From: Erinaceus europaeus
Lineage: Eukaryota; Chordata; Mammalia; Eulipotyphla; Erinaceidae
NCBI RefSeq assembly: GCF_950295315.1
Contig: NC_080168.1
Location: 72,706,553 to 72,770,552 of the forward strand
Reading direction: 5' to 3'
Length of the DNA stretch: 64,000 bases
In this document: one piece after another, positions 1 to 10,004 of the stretch
How the letters are laid out: each line of letters starts with the position of its first letter
Position numbering within the stretch: position 1 is the first letter of the stretch
Made by a program: the position numbers and the translations under genes
The notes under the pieces: generated by a model
The model's database searches: none
The model's input: only the letters and a program-made list of their open reading frames with translations
What the model was told of the DNA's origin: nothing

Positions 1-269
1 TTCTATAGTCCAATTTGTCCCCCTTAAGGACTTTTGATGTAGTCTTGGTAGGAGCAGTGTTTATCTCAGATACACCTGAATGACCACCAAGAATTGAGCA
101 CAGACCTTTGTTAAAGTCATCTGCCTGTTGGGTGGTGTTCTGTGGAAGAGAACACTTGAGGTGGATCTCACTGAATGTCAGCCTTTCAGAAGGGTGACAT
201 ACCAGAGTGGCAATAACAGCATCACACTTTTCTCAGGCTCCTATTGCAATCACTCCTGTTACACACTCT

Positions 270-477
270 CTTTTTCTTTCTTTTTTTGATGGTGGCAGAA
301 GTTGAAAAGGAAGAGGGAAATAGGGAGATAGATAGATAGGGAGCTTAGAGAGGGAGATAGGTAGAGAAGCTTCACTGCTTGTGAAGCTTCCTCCTGAATG
401 TGGGGAGCAGAGCTTGAACCCAGGACCTTAGAGATGGTAAGATGTGTGCTCTACCTGGTGATCCACTGTCAGGCCCC
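270..477 (-). mobile_element. tRNA-derived SINE, type B
   Basis: Antisense copy. It opens with a T-rich stretch, then a GATAGATAG-rich body, the GAAGCTTC block, a B-box-like segment (TTGAACCCAGGACC read on the + strand) and the ending TCAGGCCCC. It is moderately diverged. Confidence 0.8.
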
Positions 478-898
478 TCTGATTAGCCCTTTCTAGGAGT
501 GGTTGCTGTCCTTTGAATACATCATCTCATCCTATACCTACCCTAGACCATATGCACCTTTGTTTCTAGATTTCTGATAGAATAACAGAATCACTCAGCT
601 TTCTCCCAAAGATCCTGCTCTGTCACCTGGCTGGTTGGCTGGAATGGGAGCCAGGTACTCAGAAATAGACCAAAATCCTATTGGACCCAGATCACCTGCC
701 TGCTTATCACTGGGGGGTTGAGTTTGGGGTGTCTCTTTGTGACATTGGTCATCTGATCAGGCCATTGGAGCCCAAGGTGAAGCTCTTTTACTGCTCTGGG
801 GTATGAGGTAACTTCAGCTTATCTGGAAAGCTGAAGGATGATACATAGCAGTGTTGTTAGAACACCCATAGGCTCTTGATTGAGAAGATATTCTTTTT

Positions 899-941
899 GG
901 GGTGTGTGTGTGTGTGTGTGCGTGCGCGTGTGCGTGTGCGT

Positions 942-977
<36 letters not shown>
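899..977. repeat. (TG)n/(CG TG)n microsatellite
   Basis: About 78 bp of alternating purine-pyrimidine, TG dinucleotides with interspersed CG steps. It sits directly at the 3' end of an antisense type C SINE, where such repeats often grow from the tail. Confidence 0.95.
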
Positions 978-1093
978 AACCACAGCACTGTTCAGTTGTG
1001 TCTTTTGGTGGTGCTGCTGGGGATTAAACCTGGGACCTTAGAGCCTCAGGTGAAAGAGCCCTTATGCATAACTATTATGCTATCTCCTCAGCT
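978..1093 (-). mobile_element. tRNA-derived SINE, type C
   Basis: Antisense. It shows GGTGGTGCTGCTGGGGATTAAACCTGGGACC and then a TTATGCTATCTCCTCAGC end (RC of GGGAGATAGCATAATGG). The B box is readable on the - strand. Confidence 0.8.
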
Positions 1094-1094
1094 T

Positions 1095-1297
1095 TATGCT
1101 TTTTAAAATATGTATTTATTTGATGGATAGATGGATAGAGAGAAATCAATAGAGATGGGGTAGTGAGAAAGAGAGACACCTGCACCTCTGCTTCACCTCT
1201 AGTGAAGCTTCCCTGCCACCCATGCAGGTGGGTACTGGGAACTTGAACTCTGATCTAATATGTGAAATCTTCTGGGTGCACCACTGCCTGGGCCCTC
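1095..1297 (-). mobile_element. tRNA-derived SINE, type B
   Basis: Antisense. It has a TATTTATTTGATGGATAGATGG tail side, GAGAGACACCTGCA, TGAAGCTTCCC, and an end at CACCACTGCCTGGGCCC. It directly abuts the type C copy to its left. Confidence 0.8.
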
Positions 1298-2164
1298 CCT
1301 GTTTTAAGCTTTTAAGAAATCATTAACATGTATGTACTATGCTATATCTTGTAGCTCTGATACATTTGAGCTGGTAGTTTACGTAAATACGTTATATAAG
1401 AAGCTCTAAATCAAGGTTTCCTTCACTTTACTCTGTCCTTCGCAGTTTCTGTTGCTCTGAAGACATACCTACTGCATTCTCATATTTTTGAAGAACTATT
1501 CCTTTCCTCATAAAAAGTAAATTTACGCTATGTGCGTCCAAAGGAGAAAAATTAACATTCCTTCTTCCATCCAAAGGAGCAATTTACTTAGTATGAGAGA
1601 AGAGTAAGAAAACATTCCATCCTACTCCTGCTACAGGAATTTCTCCTGAGACATGGAAAGAACCAGGACAGCCCCAAGACAACTTCAGATGGGGCAGGGT
1701 GAGCAGAAGAGTCTTGTTTTTTCTCTAGACTTGGGCTTGAGCAGGTTATCTCAGGCACCTTTGTGTGAGTAATTTTAACTTTGGCAGTGAAATGAGCAGT
1801 GAGGGCAGTGCAAAAACTTGATCCTCAGAGGCCTCTCAGAAACTATAAACATCTTTGCTTTGCAAGTATTTTTAAAAGATGGGGTTTATTTTGGTCTCAG
1901 TATTTTCAAAACTGTAGATTCACACCAAGACTTCATATGTGCTTAATGAAGTTTTGGGTTTTAACTAGTGAACTTTAACCATTTTGCTAATTCACATTTC
2001 TACCAATTAATTTTATAGGAAGTTTATAATATTTACTTGAAGTATGTTTTGTTGTTATTATTTTATTTATTTTTACAGCTCTACACTGCTTTGCTTTACT
2101 TATTTTAACTTGAACTTGAGAAGGTGCTGTGAACTTATACCTTGTATATAAATGGGGTTCACAG
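1298..2164. other. unique intronic sequence
   Basis: No gene, SINE or simple repeat was recognised here. It is AT-rich towards the right-hand end, and both strands carry scattered stop codons. Confidence 0.5.
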
Positions 2165-2169
2165 GCCTA

Positions 2170-2313
2170 TTTTTTAAAATTTGTTTTTATTTTAGTGAGA
2201 TGATGAGAAAGATACAGAGAGGAGAGACAAAGGCAGAGACCTGAGCATTGCTCAGCTCAAGCTTATGGTAGTGGTGAGGACTGAACTGTGACATTGGAGC
2301 ATTAGGCATGAAA
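2170..2313 (-). mobile_element. tRNA-derived SINE, type C
   Basis: Antisense and diverged: TTTTAGTGAGATGATGAGAAAG body, GCTCAGCTCAAGCTTATGGTAG, then GGACTGAACTGTGACATTGG in place of the usual B box. The 5' end is truncated or run together with the next SINE. Confidence 0.65.
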
Positions 2314-2314
2314 T

Positions 2315-2435
2315 TCTTTTTTTTTTTCTTTTATTGGATAGAGAAAGAAAGAAATTGAGAGGAAGGGGAAATAGGGAGGGAGAAAGAAAGAGAGACATCT
2401 GCAGCAGCACTGCTTCCCTCTCAACACCCCCCAAT

Positions 2436-2481
<46 letters not shown>

Positions 2482-2574
2482 AGCTTCACCACTGCAGGTG
2501 GGGACTAGGAGTTTGAACCCTGGTCCTTGCGCACTATAACATGTGCCCTCAATGAGGTGAGCCACCATCCAGCC
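2315..2574 (-). mobile_element. tRNA-derived SINE, type B, with internal (CA)n
   Basis: Antisense copy ending in GAGCCACCATCCAGCCCC. A 43-bp (CA)n run at 2437-2479 has expanded inside the SINE between the GACATCTGCAGCAGCAC block and CGAAGCTTCACC, lengthening the element. Confidence 0.85.
2437..2479. repeat. (CA)n microsatellite inside a SINE
   Basis: An uninterrupted CA run of about 21 units within the antisense type B SINE. Confidence 0.95.
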
Positions 2575-2575
2575 C

Positions 2576-3796
2576 CTATGAAAATCTTTTTGCAGAGCCA
2601 TGGTGTTGTCTCCCCTACTCCAATCCTGTTTTCTTTTGAGGTCAGTGGAGTTTTGCAGCTGAACAACCAAAGTCTGAACTTTGCTGAGATGTTGTAGAAA
2701 GATCTGTGTGGGGTAGGAGCTCTCTGCTGCTTTAGCATGTGCAAGTCTTAGAACCTCTGGAGAGAGGGGCCTAGACTATTTCAGCATGGTCCTGGTGCCC
2801 TGGGTGCCAACATGGCAGGTAGCTTATCTGCAGATGTGACACCCTCCCTACCCCCCCCCCCCAGTAGCTGAGGTGACAAGCTGAACTTGGTGAAGCCCTG
2901 AAAGAAGGAGCATTTACGAGCCTCCTATAGCCCTGGCTCCATGTCAGGAACTGCAGATAGGTGGCAGGTCTTGGACAGACACCTGGTGGGTTGTCCAGAA
3001 GGACTGCATCATCCCAGAAAGGAAACTGAGGCTGAAACTGAGAACAGGGGGTTCTTTGCTCCTCTCTCCCACTTCTGTGCAGCTGTCACTAGGTAATGTT
3101 GATGACCCTCAGTGACCCTACTGCCCCCCTCTTCCTCCACAGTCATCATTCTTTGTGCCCAGAGGAAACACTCAGTTAATTACTAGAGTTTTCTACCCTT
3201 AAACATGTGGGCTTGTTCTATATTTACAGGCACTCTGGGCAAGGTTCACTGTCTGTGGTTTTTCTTCCCTCTGGGGCAGCACTTACTGGTGCTAACCCCA
3301 AATTACTCCCCCAACCCTCCCCACTCGCACACACTGAAAAAGCACACCTACCTTTGAGACAGGCTTCTCTGTGGGTAGCTGAGTCAAACTCTGCTGGTGC
3401 TCCTACAGTTACGTGTCTCCCAAGTTGCATTCTTTTGAGTGTTGTAGAAAATTCAAGGTTCCTGGTTCTCTAAGTTGACCTGCCAAGGGTCGTTCTGATG
3501 GGCTTTGAGATGCTCACAAGATGAAGCTTTAGAGGTGATAGAAGCAGAGTCAGTGAGGTACTAAAGTACGTTGTCTTGCCACCTGTCAGGGTTCCCCAAA
3601 TCATCACTGCCTGTGTCCCCTGAGTCCCTAAAAATAGTAGCACCTGTATGGGGTGGGGCAGCAGTGCATTCATGTGCTATCAGACAGAACTCATTGTTGT
3701 CACTCCATCCTGCCACCTGTCTTTGACTTTGCAAGGAGTGGAGTTCCGGGGGAGTGAAAAGACCTCCTTTCCATTCCCATTTTCTTCCCCTCTTAT
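2576..3796. other. unique intronic sequence
   Basis: No gene recognised. It holds a C10 run near 2852 and a faint MIR-like stretch around 3015-3060 (AAGGAAACTGAGGCTGAAACTGAG). Open frames here are short and have no recognisable protein. Confidence 0.45.
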
Positions 3797-4143
3797 CTTT
3801 TTTTTTTTTTTTTTTTTTTGCCTCCAGGATTATTGCTAGGGCTTGGTGCCTGCACTAGAAATCCACCACTCCTGGAGGCCATTTTTCCCATTTTGTTGCC
3901 CTTGTTGTTGTCATTATTATTATTGTTGTTGTCATTGCTGTTGTTGTTGGATAGGACAGAGAGAAATTGAGAGGGGGGAGATAGAGAGGGGGAGAGAAAG
4001 ATAGACACCTGCAGACCTGCTTCACCACCTGTGAAGCGACCCCCTTGTAGGTGGGGAGCTGGGGGCTCTAACCGGGATCCTTACGTGGGTCCTTGAGCTT
4101 CGCGCCATGTGCACTTAACCTGCTGCACTACCGCCTGACCTCT
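3797..4143 (-). mobile_element. tRNA-derived SINE, type A (long)
   Basis: Nearly full-length antisense copy. It starts with poly-T and TTGCCTCCAGGATTATTGCT, then the GTTGTTG-rich stretch, GGATAGGACAGAGAGAAATTG, GACCTGCTTCACC, and ends in GCACTACCGCCTGACC. CpGs are partly retained. Confidence 0.9.
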
Positions 4144-4149
4144 CCCCGC

Positions 4150-4725
4150 CCATCGTTTTATTGAGGGGTGGGGTTAATGGTTTACAGTACAGTCATTGAC
4201 ACATGGGAAAAATTTCTCATCTTCCCATAATAGGTATCTGTAAAGCACTCTCAACCCTTAATTTCAGTCATTTCCCACCATCATGCACCAGGACCCAAAA
4301 GCCTCTCCATCATTTCCTTTTCCCACATTCCCAGAGTCCTTTGCTTTGGTGCAACATACCATACCCAGTCTAAGTTTCACCTTGTGTTTTCCCTGTTTGT
4401 CCTTGTTTCTATGAGTGAGATCATCCAGTATTTATCCTTCTCTCTTTGGGTTATCTCACGTAACATGATTCCTTCAAGCTCCATCCAAGATGAGTTGCAG
4501 GAGATGACTTGATCATTCTTAACAGCTGAGTAATATTTTGTCATGTATATATAGTACAGCTTTCTTAGTCACTCATCTGTCATTTGACACCTGGGTTGCT
4601 TCAAAGTATGGGCTGTTAAAATTATGCTGCTATGACCATTGGTGTGCATAGATCTCTTTGAACGAGTGTAATTGTTTCCTTTGGATATATCCCCAAGAGA
4701 GGAATTGCCAGGTCATAGGTCAGAT
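4150..4725 (-). mobile_element. L1 3' end (3' UTR and ORF2 C-terminus), antisense part
   Basis: Read on the - strand, this contains the end of L1 ORF2 (the [16 protein letters not shown] segment near 4690-4720, the ATTATGCTGC region and the EYYA-like region near 4520) followed by a hedgehog-type L1 3' UTR. It is truncated at its 5' side, where a block in the opposite orientation follows. Confidence 0.8.
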
Positions 4726-4734
4726 ACATTTCTC

Positions 4735-4832
4735 ACAAGAAACAACAAATACTATGAGAGGTTGTGGGGTAAGGGAACTCTTTTGTATTGCTGATGGGAA
4801 TGCATATTGGCCCAACCCCTGTGAGGACCTCT
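4735..4832 (+). mobile_element. L1 ORF2 fragment in inverted orientation
   Basis: On the + strand this resembles the L1 ORF2 segment [19 protein letters not shown]...LVQPL. In an intact element that segment lies immediately upstream of the segment at 4690-4725, but here it is on the opposite strand. The arrangement is the classic 5' inversion left by twin priming. Confidence 0.7.
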
Positions 4833-5194
4833 TTTTCATCTGTCTTGCTTACCTTTTGTTGCTGTTGCTGTCACTGGACTTACTGCTCTGCGCCAGCTTT
4901 TTCAGATAGAGACACTGCAGTGCACAGAAGCTTCCCCTAGTGCAACAAGTGCTAGGTTCAGGGCTGGACTGAGCATGCAGCCCCCTCCAGGCGAGTGATC
5001 TTGTTTACCTTTTAGTCTGCAACAATGCCCACCAGGAGACTGCTCATTACAGGTGCTTAAGGAAATCTTATTAAATGAGATTGTATTCACTAAAAGCTAG
5101 AGAGGGATCTAGAGTTTGGGAGTATCTGTGTTGATGTTTTGTTTATTCTATGAGGCCTCTGGAGATAGACTTCTTGTAAGAATTTTGCTTCTCT

Positions 5195-5363
5195 CTGAGA
5201 ATGATGCACTGGCTTAGCAGATATTTTACCATGTGCAGGGACCAGGCTCGAGAGCTCCCCACCTGCAGGGGGGAAACTTCATGAGTAGTGAAGCAAATAC
5301 TGTAGGTATCTCTCCCTCTCCATATTCCCCACTCCATTTAATTTCTCTCTGTCCTATCAAACA
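5195..5363 (+). mobile_element. tRNA-derived SINE, type B, diverged
   Basis: Sense copy with the ACCATGTGCAGGGACC A-box-distal region, GGCTCGAGAGCTCCCCACCTGCAGG, TGAGTAGTGAAGC, and the tail AATTTCTCTCTGTCCTATC running into a GAAG repeat. Confidence 0.7.
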
Positions 5364-5405
5364 AAAGAAAGAAAGAAGGAAGGAAGGAAGGAAGGAAGGA
5401 AGGAA
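5364..5405. repeat. (GAAG)n microsatellite
   Basis: A tetranucleotide run grown from the tail of the preceding SINE. Confidence 0.9.
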
Positions 5406-5859
5406 TTAATTTTGCTTCCCTCTCTGAAGAAGAGGACTTATCCTGGGCCCAGATCCTTGCTTGAGGATTTTCCTCTTGGGTCATGCTACCCTCCACTTTC
5501 CCTGGAACTTTAAGTCACTAGGTCATTATTGTTCTGTGCACAGCACCTAGACTACCATCCTGTTTGCAAAGGAAGCTGTTTCTTAAGGGAAGTGACCTGC
5601 CCAGGTCCCCTGGCCCCATGTACTACACACAAAGCTCTGCCAGGCACAGAGCCTAAAGCAGCAGGAGGCCTCTCTGCAGTGTGTTTGGTGTTTTTATGAA
5701 TGATGTGTGTGGAATACTAACCACACAGGGAGCTAAAATCTGGGGAGGTTTGGCTTAGGTATGTTGGACAATTTGGAGTCTGACTCTAGACTTGTTGAAG
5801 TTGTGCATGGGAACTCATGGAAGGAGAGAGGTATCTAGGTGTGGCATGGTATGAGCTGA

Positions 5860-5925
5860 TGACTGTGTATGTGCGCGCACACGCGCATGCATGCACACGT
5901 GCACGCTCGTGTGCACAAGCTCAAG
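5860..5925. repeat. alternating purine-pyrimidine tract
   Basis: Nearly perfect alternation (GTGCGCGCACACGCGCATGC and similar), rich in CG and CA/TG steps, in otherwise unique intronic DNA. Tracts like this can adopt Z-DNA. That property is inferred from composition. Confidence 0.7.
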
Positions 5926-6097
5926 TTTGCATGGGGATGGGGATAAGTATATCTTATGTTGATATGCCTGCATATGTGTATATGTTTATACATATACATT
6001 TAATATATATCTTCCTACTATTTTGCCATGGCCCTGATGTATAGATCATTCTTTCACCAAAAAGTCAGTGGCATTTGTTTTACTTGTCAAAAAGAGA

Positions 6098-6131
6098 AGG
6101 AGGGACGGAGGGAGGGAGGGAGGGAGGGAGG

Positions 6132-6168
<37 letters not shown>
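6098..6168. repeat. (GGGA)n(GA)n purine tract
   Basis: About 70 bp of pure purine on the + strand, GGGA tetramers grading into GA dimers. Confidence 0.95.
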
Positions 6169-6417
6169 CTATCTCAAGGGATGAGCTCCTTATCTGTCAA
6201 ATTGCTAGAGGGTGGGGGCAGAAGAGAGATGAAGTCCAGAGTCAGGGCAAGTGCCAGAGGTGCAAGGAGGGGTGGGGAGAGGTATGGTGGTGAAACTGGC
6301 TCTCCCACCCCAACTGCTCCCAAGAGATAGAGCCCAAGGGTGTGGCTGCTGGATCTGGGCCAGAGATTAGGGTGATGCTCTTAGATGTTTTTCAGAGCCA
6401 ACAAGAATATATCAAAA

Positions 6418-6612
6418 GGGAGCCTGGTGATGGTGTAGTGGGTAGATTGTCCATGCTACAATGTGCAAGGACCTAGGTTCAAGCCCCCAGTCCCCACCTG
6501 TGGGAGAAAGTTTCACAAGCTGTGAAGCTGTGCTGCAGATATCTCTCTCCCTGTCTTCCTATCCCCACTCCCCTCTCAATTTCTATCTCTCTCCAAAAAT
6601 AACTTTATTTTT
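6418..6612 (+). mobile_element. tRNA-derived SINE, type B
   Basis: Sense copy: GCCTGGTGATGGTGTAGTGG, GGTTCAAGCCCC B box, TTCACAAGCTGTGAAGC, and a CTCTCTCCAAAAATAAC tail. Confidence 0.85.
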
Positions 6613-6861
6613 TTTTTAGAATACACAAATATCAAGGGCTTCATGGTCCTTCCTTCGGGATTAGGGGCCTGGACACAAGGCCCTAGTTGTCTGCCTGTCC
6701 TCTTGCTCCACTCTCTCCCTGCACAGTCCTGTTTGTGACGATTCCCCCTGCCTGTGATGTAGTGACAGCGACAGATAGTGCTCTGCTAGAGGTCTGCAGG
6801 TGGCATGGCCTTTTCCCTTGAGCAGACCCAGGCTGTTCTACAGGAGGATAAACAACCTAAA

Positions 6862-7146
6862 GGGGGCCAGGCAGTGGCCTACCAGGTTAAGCATACATAG
6901 TACTAAGCGCAAGGACCTATGCAAGGATCCTGATTCAAGTCCCCAGCTTCATACCTGTGTGTGTGTGTGGGGGGGGGGGGATGCTTTGCAAGTGGTAAAG
7001 CAGGTCTGCAGGCATCTATCTTTCTCTCCCTCTCTCCATATCCCCCTCCCCTTTCAATTTCTCTCCTATAAAAAAAAAGTCTTCTAGGAGCAGTGGATTC
7101 GTAGCACAGGTATCAAACCCCAGCAATAACCCTGGAGGTAAAAACA
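6862..7146 (+). mobile_element. tRNA-derived SINE, type A
   Basis: Sense copy starting GGGGCCAGGCAGTGGCC. It has an internal TG/G-run expansion at 6958-6980 and ends with the tail block GGAGCAGTGGATTCGTAGCA...CCTGGAGG. Confidence 0.8.
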
Positions 7147-7239
7147 AAGCAAAACCAAACCAAACCAAATCCTAAAAAATGACTTTGACCTTTTGAGAGG
7201 CCTGGGCTTAACCCCTGAAAGAAGAAAGGACTGTGAACC

Positions 7240-7312
7240 CATGAAATAGCTCACTTGGATAGTGTGCTGCTTTGCTCTGTGCCCAACCTCCACCACATTG
7301 GACAAAACTTTG
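7240..7312 (+). mobile_element. tRNA-derived SINE, type E, fragment
   Basis: The 5' tRNA-like part only: GAAATAGCTCACTTGGATAG...CCACCACATTGGA. Confidence 0.65.
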
Positions 7313-7319
7313 GTGTGGG

Positions 7320-7625
7320 GGGGGGGGCTGGGGGCAGGTGGTGGCACTACCAGTTAAGCATACATATTACCATGCACGAGGACCTAGGTAGAGCCCCTCC
7401 TCCCCACCTGCATGGAAGATATTTCACGAGTGGTGAAGCAGCTCTGCAGGTGTCTGTCTTTCTCTCCTCCTCTCTATATTCCCCTCCCTTCTCTATTTCT
7501 CTTTGTCCTAGCTGATAAAAACTAGAAAGGAAACAAACAAACAAAAACAGGAAAAAATGAATGCCAGGAGTGGTAGATTTGTAGCATTGGCACCAAGTCC
7601 TAGTGATAACCCTGGTGACAATTAA
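7320..7625 (+). mobile_element. tRNA-derived SINE, type A
   Basis: Sense copy beginning after a G-run (GGGGGCAGGTGGTGGCACTACC). It has the GCATGGAAGATATTTCACGAG body and the tail block GGAGTGGTAGATTTGTAGCA...AACCCTGGTG. Purine-rich sequence follows to 7700. Confidence 0.8.
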
Positions 7626-7889
7626 AAAGAAAACATTAAAATTTAAAAAGTAAAAAAAGGAAGAAGAGGAGGGGGGAAAAAGAAGAACAACAATAACAGT
7701 AATAGAAAAGGAGTGTGGGAATGGGGGGCCAGTTGGAAGAGAAGAGCAGGTGAATCTGTAGGCCAGACAGACAGACATCACCTGAGCTCACTTGGCCAGA
7801 AGAGGTGAGGTAGGAGGGGGGCAGGTGAGGGACCTTATTGAAGTGAAAACGAATTCTGTTTCTGAATTCTGTTTCTGAAACCCTTGTTA

Positions 7890-8010
7890 ATGCTGGGCAT
7901 TTTTTTTGTTTTTGTTGTTGTTGTTGGAGTTGGGGATTGAACCTGGGACCTCAGAACCTCAGGCATGAGAATCTTTTTGCAGAACTATCATGCTGTCTCC
8001 CCAGCCCATA
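7890..8010 (-). mobile_element. tRNA-derived SINE, type C
   Basis: Antisense: GTTGTTGGAGTTGGGGATTG, AACCTGGGACCTCAG, and the end ATCATGCTGTCTCCCCAGCCC. Confidence 0.85.
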
Positions 8011-8384
8011 GTGTATGTTCTGCAACACAGTCCATGTCCACTTTGAGTTAAGGGGGGCAAGGAAAGAAGCTTTTACTCTCCCTGAGCTGGGAGGATTGGA
8101 TGACAGATTCTAGGAAGGCATGTGGCCTGGTCAAACCACACTCACCTGAAGGGTCCTTCCAGGGTACCTCTCTACCACAGCCATTCCAGGGGCTGTGCTT
8201 TGTCTTCACCAGGAAGGCTGTTCCCTCTGACCTCACTGGCCACATCCTGCTTCCGCCTCCTACTCTGCTTTCCAGTCCCCCCAGTGGGCGCCTTTGATGG
8301 CAGCTCCTTTCTGGGCTTGGCTTCCTGTTTCTTGGCAGGACTGAGAAAAACAGAGCTTCAGAACTGGCAGGACTCTTGAGGACC

Positions 8385-8470
8385 ATTTTTAGTTCACCTT
8401 CCCATTTCACTGGTGGGTAAGCTGAGGCCCACATGTGCTGCCTTGCTGGCAGGGGTCAGACCAGTGAACT
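8385..8470 (+). mobile_element. MIR-like ancient SINE fragment
   Basis: CCCATTTCACTGGTGGGTAAGCTGAGGCCCA resembles the MIR core (CCCATTTTACAGATGAGGAAACTGAGGC). The rest is too diverged to place by eye. Confidence 0.45.
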
Positions 8471-8767
8471 GAGTGAGGGGTAGGGGCCTCCTAGGCATCT
8501 AGAATAGCCTGGCTCTGGGAATTCTGTCTGGGCCTACCTCTGGCCTTGTCCTTTCAGAATAAAGGGAAGAATAAGTGTCTATAACAGACACCCTCCAGGA
8601 GGAGAAGCCTTTATCTTGAACTCTCTGGTTTGCCCGTAAGAAGATGCTCAGAAACTAGGACTCTTTGTTGAGCAGGCAGGGAAGATTAGCAATTTGTATG
8701 GGTCCAGCTTTGTATTTTAGGAAGTCCAGAGGAAGACAGGATTATTTTCCAGGAAAGATGATTCTTT

Positions 8768-8978
8768 TTTTTTTAAATTTTTTATTCTCTTTATTTATTG
8801 GATAGAGACAGTCAGAAATTGAGAGAGTAGGGGGAAATAGAGAGGGAGAGAGAAAGAGAGACACCTGCATCCCTGCTTTACCACTCGCAAAGCTTTCCCC
8901 TGGGGACCAGGGCCTCAAACCTGGGACCTTGCACATTGTAACATGTGCGCTCAACCAGGTGCGCCACCACCTGGCCCC
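8768..8978 (-). mobile_element. tRNA-derived SINE, type B
   Basis: Antisense, well-preserved copy ending GTGCGCCACCACCTGGCCCC. It is flanked by direct repeats AGATGATTCTTT (left at 8756-8767, right at 8979-8990), its target-site duplication. Confidence 0.9.
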
Positions 8979-8990
8979 AGATGATTCTTT

Positions 8991-9094
8991 TTCTTCTGGC
9001 TTGTGGTAGTGCTGGGGATTGACTCTGGGACCTTTGGTATCTTAGGCAAGAAAGACTTTTTGTATAATCACTGTGCTATATCTCCAGCCTCAAG
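8991..9094 (-). mobile_element. tRNA-derived SINE, type C
   Basis: Antisense: CTTGTGGTAGTGCTGGGGATTGACTCTGGGACC...GCTATATCTCCAGCC. A 14-bp repeat AAAGATGATTCTTT lies right of it (9095-9108) and again at 8754-8767, so the same target served two SINE insertions. Confidence 0.85.
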
Positions 9095-9319
9095 AAAGAT
9101 GATTCTTTATGTCTAAGTTCTGAACTAGCCTCACCCCGCCTCTATGCACTGAGCTCCAGACAGTGCAGGGACCGCTGGAGGTGAGGCAGGCAGATGACAT
9201 GGTTGTGCAGACCCCACCACGGCTTTCTTTCATGGAAACACACATTCACAAACACAAGCAACACTTTCTGGCCTGATATCATTTGGGGGCACACATATAA
9301 AATCCAGAAGTCAGTCTTT

Positions 9320-9475
9320 AAAAAAAAATAGAGACAAAGGCATAGAGAGAAAAAGTTAAAGAGACCACAGCTCTGGAGAGCCTTCTTCAGTACGCTGAGG
9401 GCCGGCCTCAAACCTGGGGCTTAGACAGCAGAGCAGCGCGCTATACAAGTAAGCTATTTCACCAACTCCAATCCG
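9320..9475 (-). mobile_element. tRNA-derived SINE, type E
   Basis: Antisense: AAATAGAGACAAAGGCATAG, CCTCAAACCTGGGGC B-box region, AGCAGCGCGCTATACAAGTAAGC, ending TTTCACCAACTCC. Confidence 0.75.
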
Positions 9476-9554
9476 TCTTCTTTACTATAGATTTATATCT
9501 TTTGCTCCCCTTGGTGTAATCCAGTGGTTGTTGATGGACCATGATTGCAAACCA

Positions 9555-9770
9555 AGAGGCTGGGTGGTGGCCCATCTGGTTAAGTAATCCCATTATAGTG
9601 CGCAAGAACCCAGGTTCAAGCCCCTAGTTCCCACCTGCAGGTGGTGGGGACTTTGCAAGTGGTGAAGCAGGGCTGCAGGTCTGTCTGTCCCCTCCCACAC
9701 CCACCCCCCACACTTCCTCTCAATTTCTGGCTGTCTCTATCCAATAAATAAATAAAAGATAATAAAAAGT
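9555..9770 (+). mobile_element. tRNA-derived SINE, type B, just upstream of an RGCC exon
   Basis: Sense copy: GGCTGGGTGGTGGCCCATCTGG, GGTTCAAGCCCCTAG, GTGGTGAAGCAGGGCTGCAGG, ending TATCCAATAAATAAATAAAAG. It ends less than 60 bp before the exon at 9829. Confidence 0.9.
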
Positions 9771-9828
9771 TAAAAAGAAAAAAGAAAAGAAAGCCAGTAT
9801 TTCATGTAAGTGTTTTCTTTCCTGCAAG

Positions 9829-9936
9829 GTGCAGATTCTCTCTATAGGAACAGCTTCAGCTTCAGTGATGAAAAGCTGAATTCCCCGACAGATGCAACAC
9901 CGACTCTGCTCTCTCCCACCAGCACTCCTCGGAAAG
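9829..9936 (+). CDS. RGCC: RGCC (RGC-32) internal coding exon, human residues ~79-115
   Basis: RGCC is a small protein induced by complement activation and by p53. It binds CDK1 and modulates its activity, and it is also linked to TGF-beta/SMAD signalling. The exon runs from the acceptor TTTCTTTCCTGCAAG to the donor AAAG|GTCTGT. It starts with the last two bases of a Ser codon, encodes 35 whole residues ([15 protein letters not shown] through STPRK) and ends on the first base of an Ala codon. I identified it by recalled similarity to human RGCC. The Thr-Pro-x-Lys of the CDK1 site (human Thr111; Thr91 in the 117-residue form) is kept as TPRK. Compared with my memory of human, the stretch between PTD and TPRK carries several substitutions. 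The reading frame is open throughout with consensus splice sites, so the gene looks functional. Exon numbering (3 of 5 in human) is from memory. Confidence 0.93.
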
Positions 9937-10004
9937 GTCTGTTCCTGCATGGTTTACACCTTCTTTGTTTCCCTCCCCTTTATTAGTCCCTTCTTTTTCC
10001 TTTT

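Larger units (their letters stand above)
1..9828 (+). other. RGCC: RGCC intron upstream of first visible coding exon (partial)
   Basis: This stretch precedes the first recognisable RGCC coding exon and holds no coding exon I can identify. I looked on the + strand for the segment that should come before it (the Ser-rich region around human residues 46-79) and did not find it, so that exon probably lies left of the window. The content is SINEs, an L1 fragment, microsatellites and unique sequence (about 480-895, 1300-2165, 2576-3796, 5405-6415, 8011-8755). That the whole stretch is one intron is an inference from the phase of the next exon, which starts in the middle of a Ser codon. Confidence 0.7.

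Noticed and set aside
1..9828. Earlier RGCC exons, promoter or CpG island
   Set aside because: Searched for codons of the Ser-rich segment and the N-terminus. Only fragments such as GTGACAGCGACAG near 6766 appeared, out of context. No CpG island is present.
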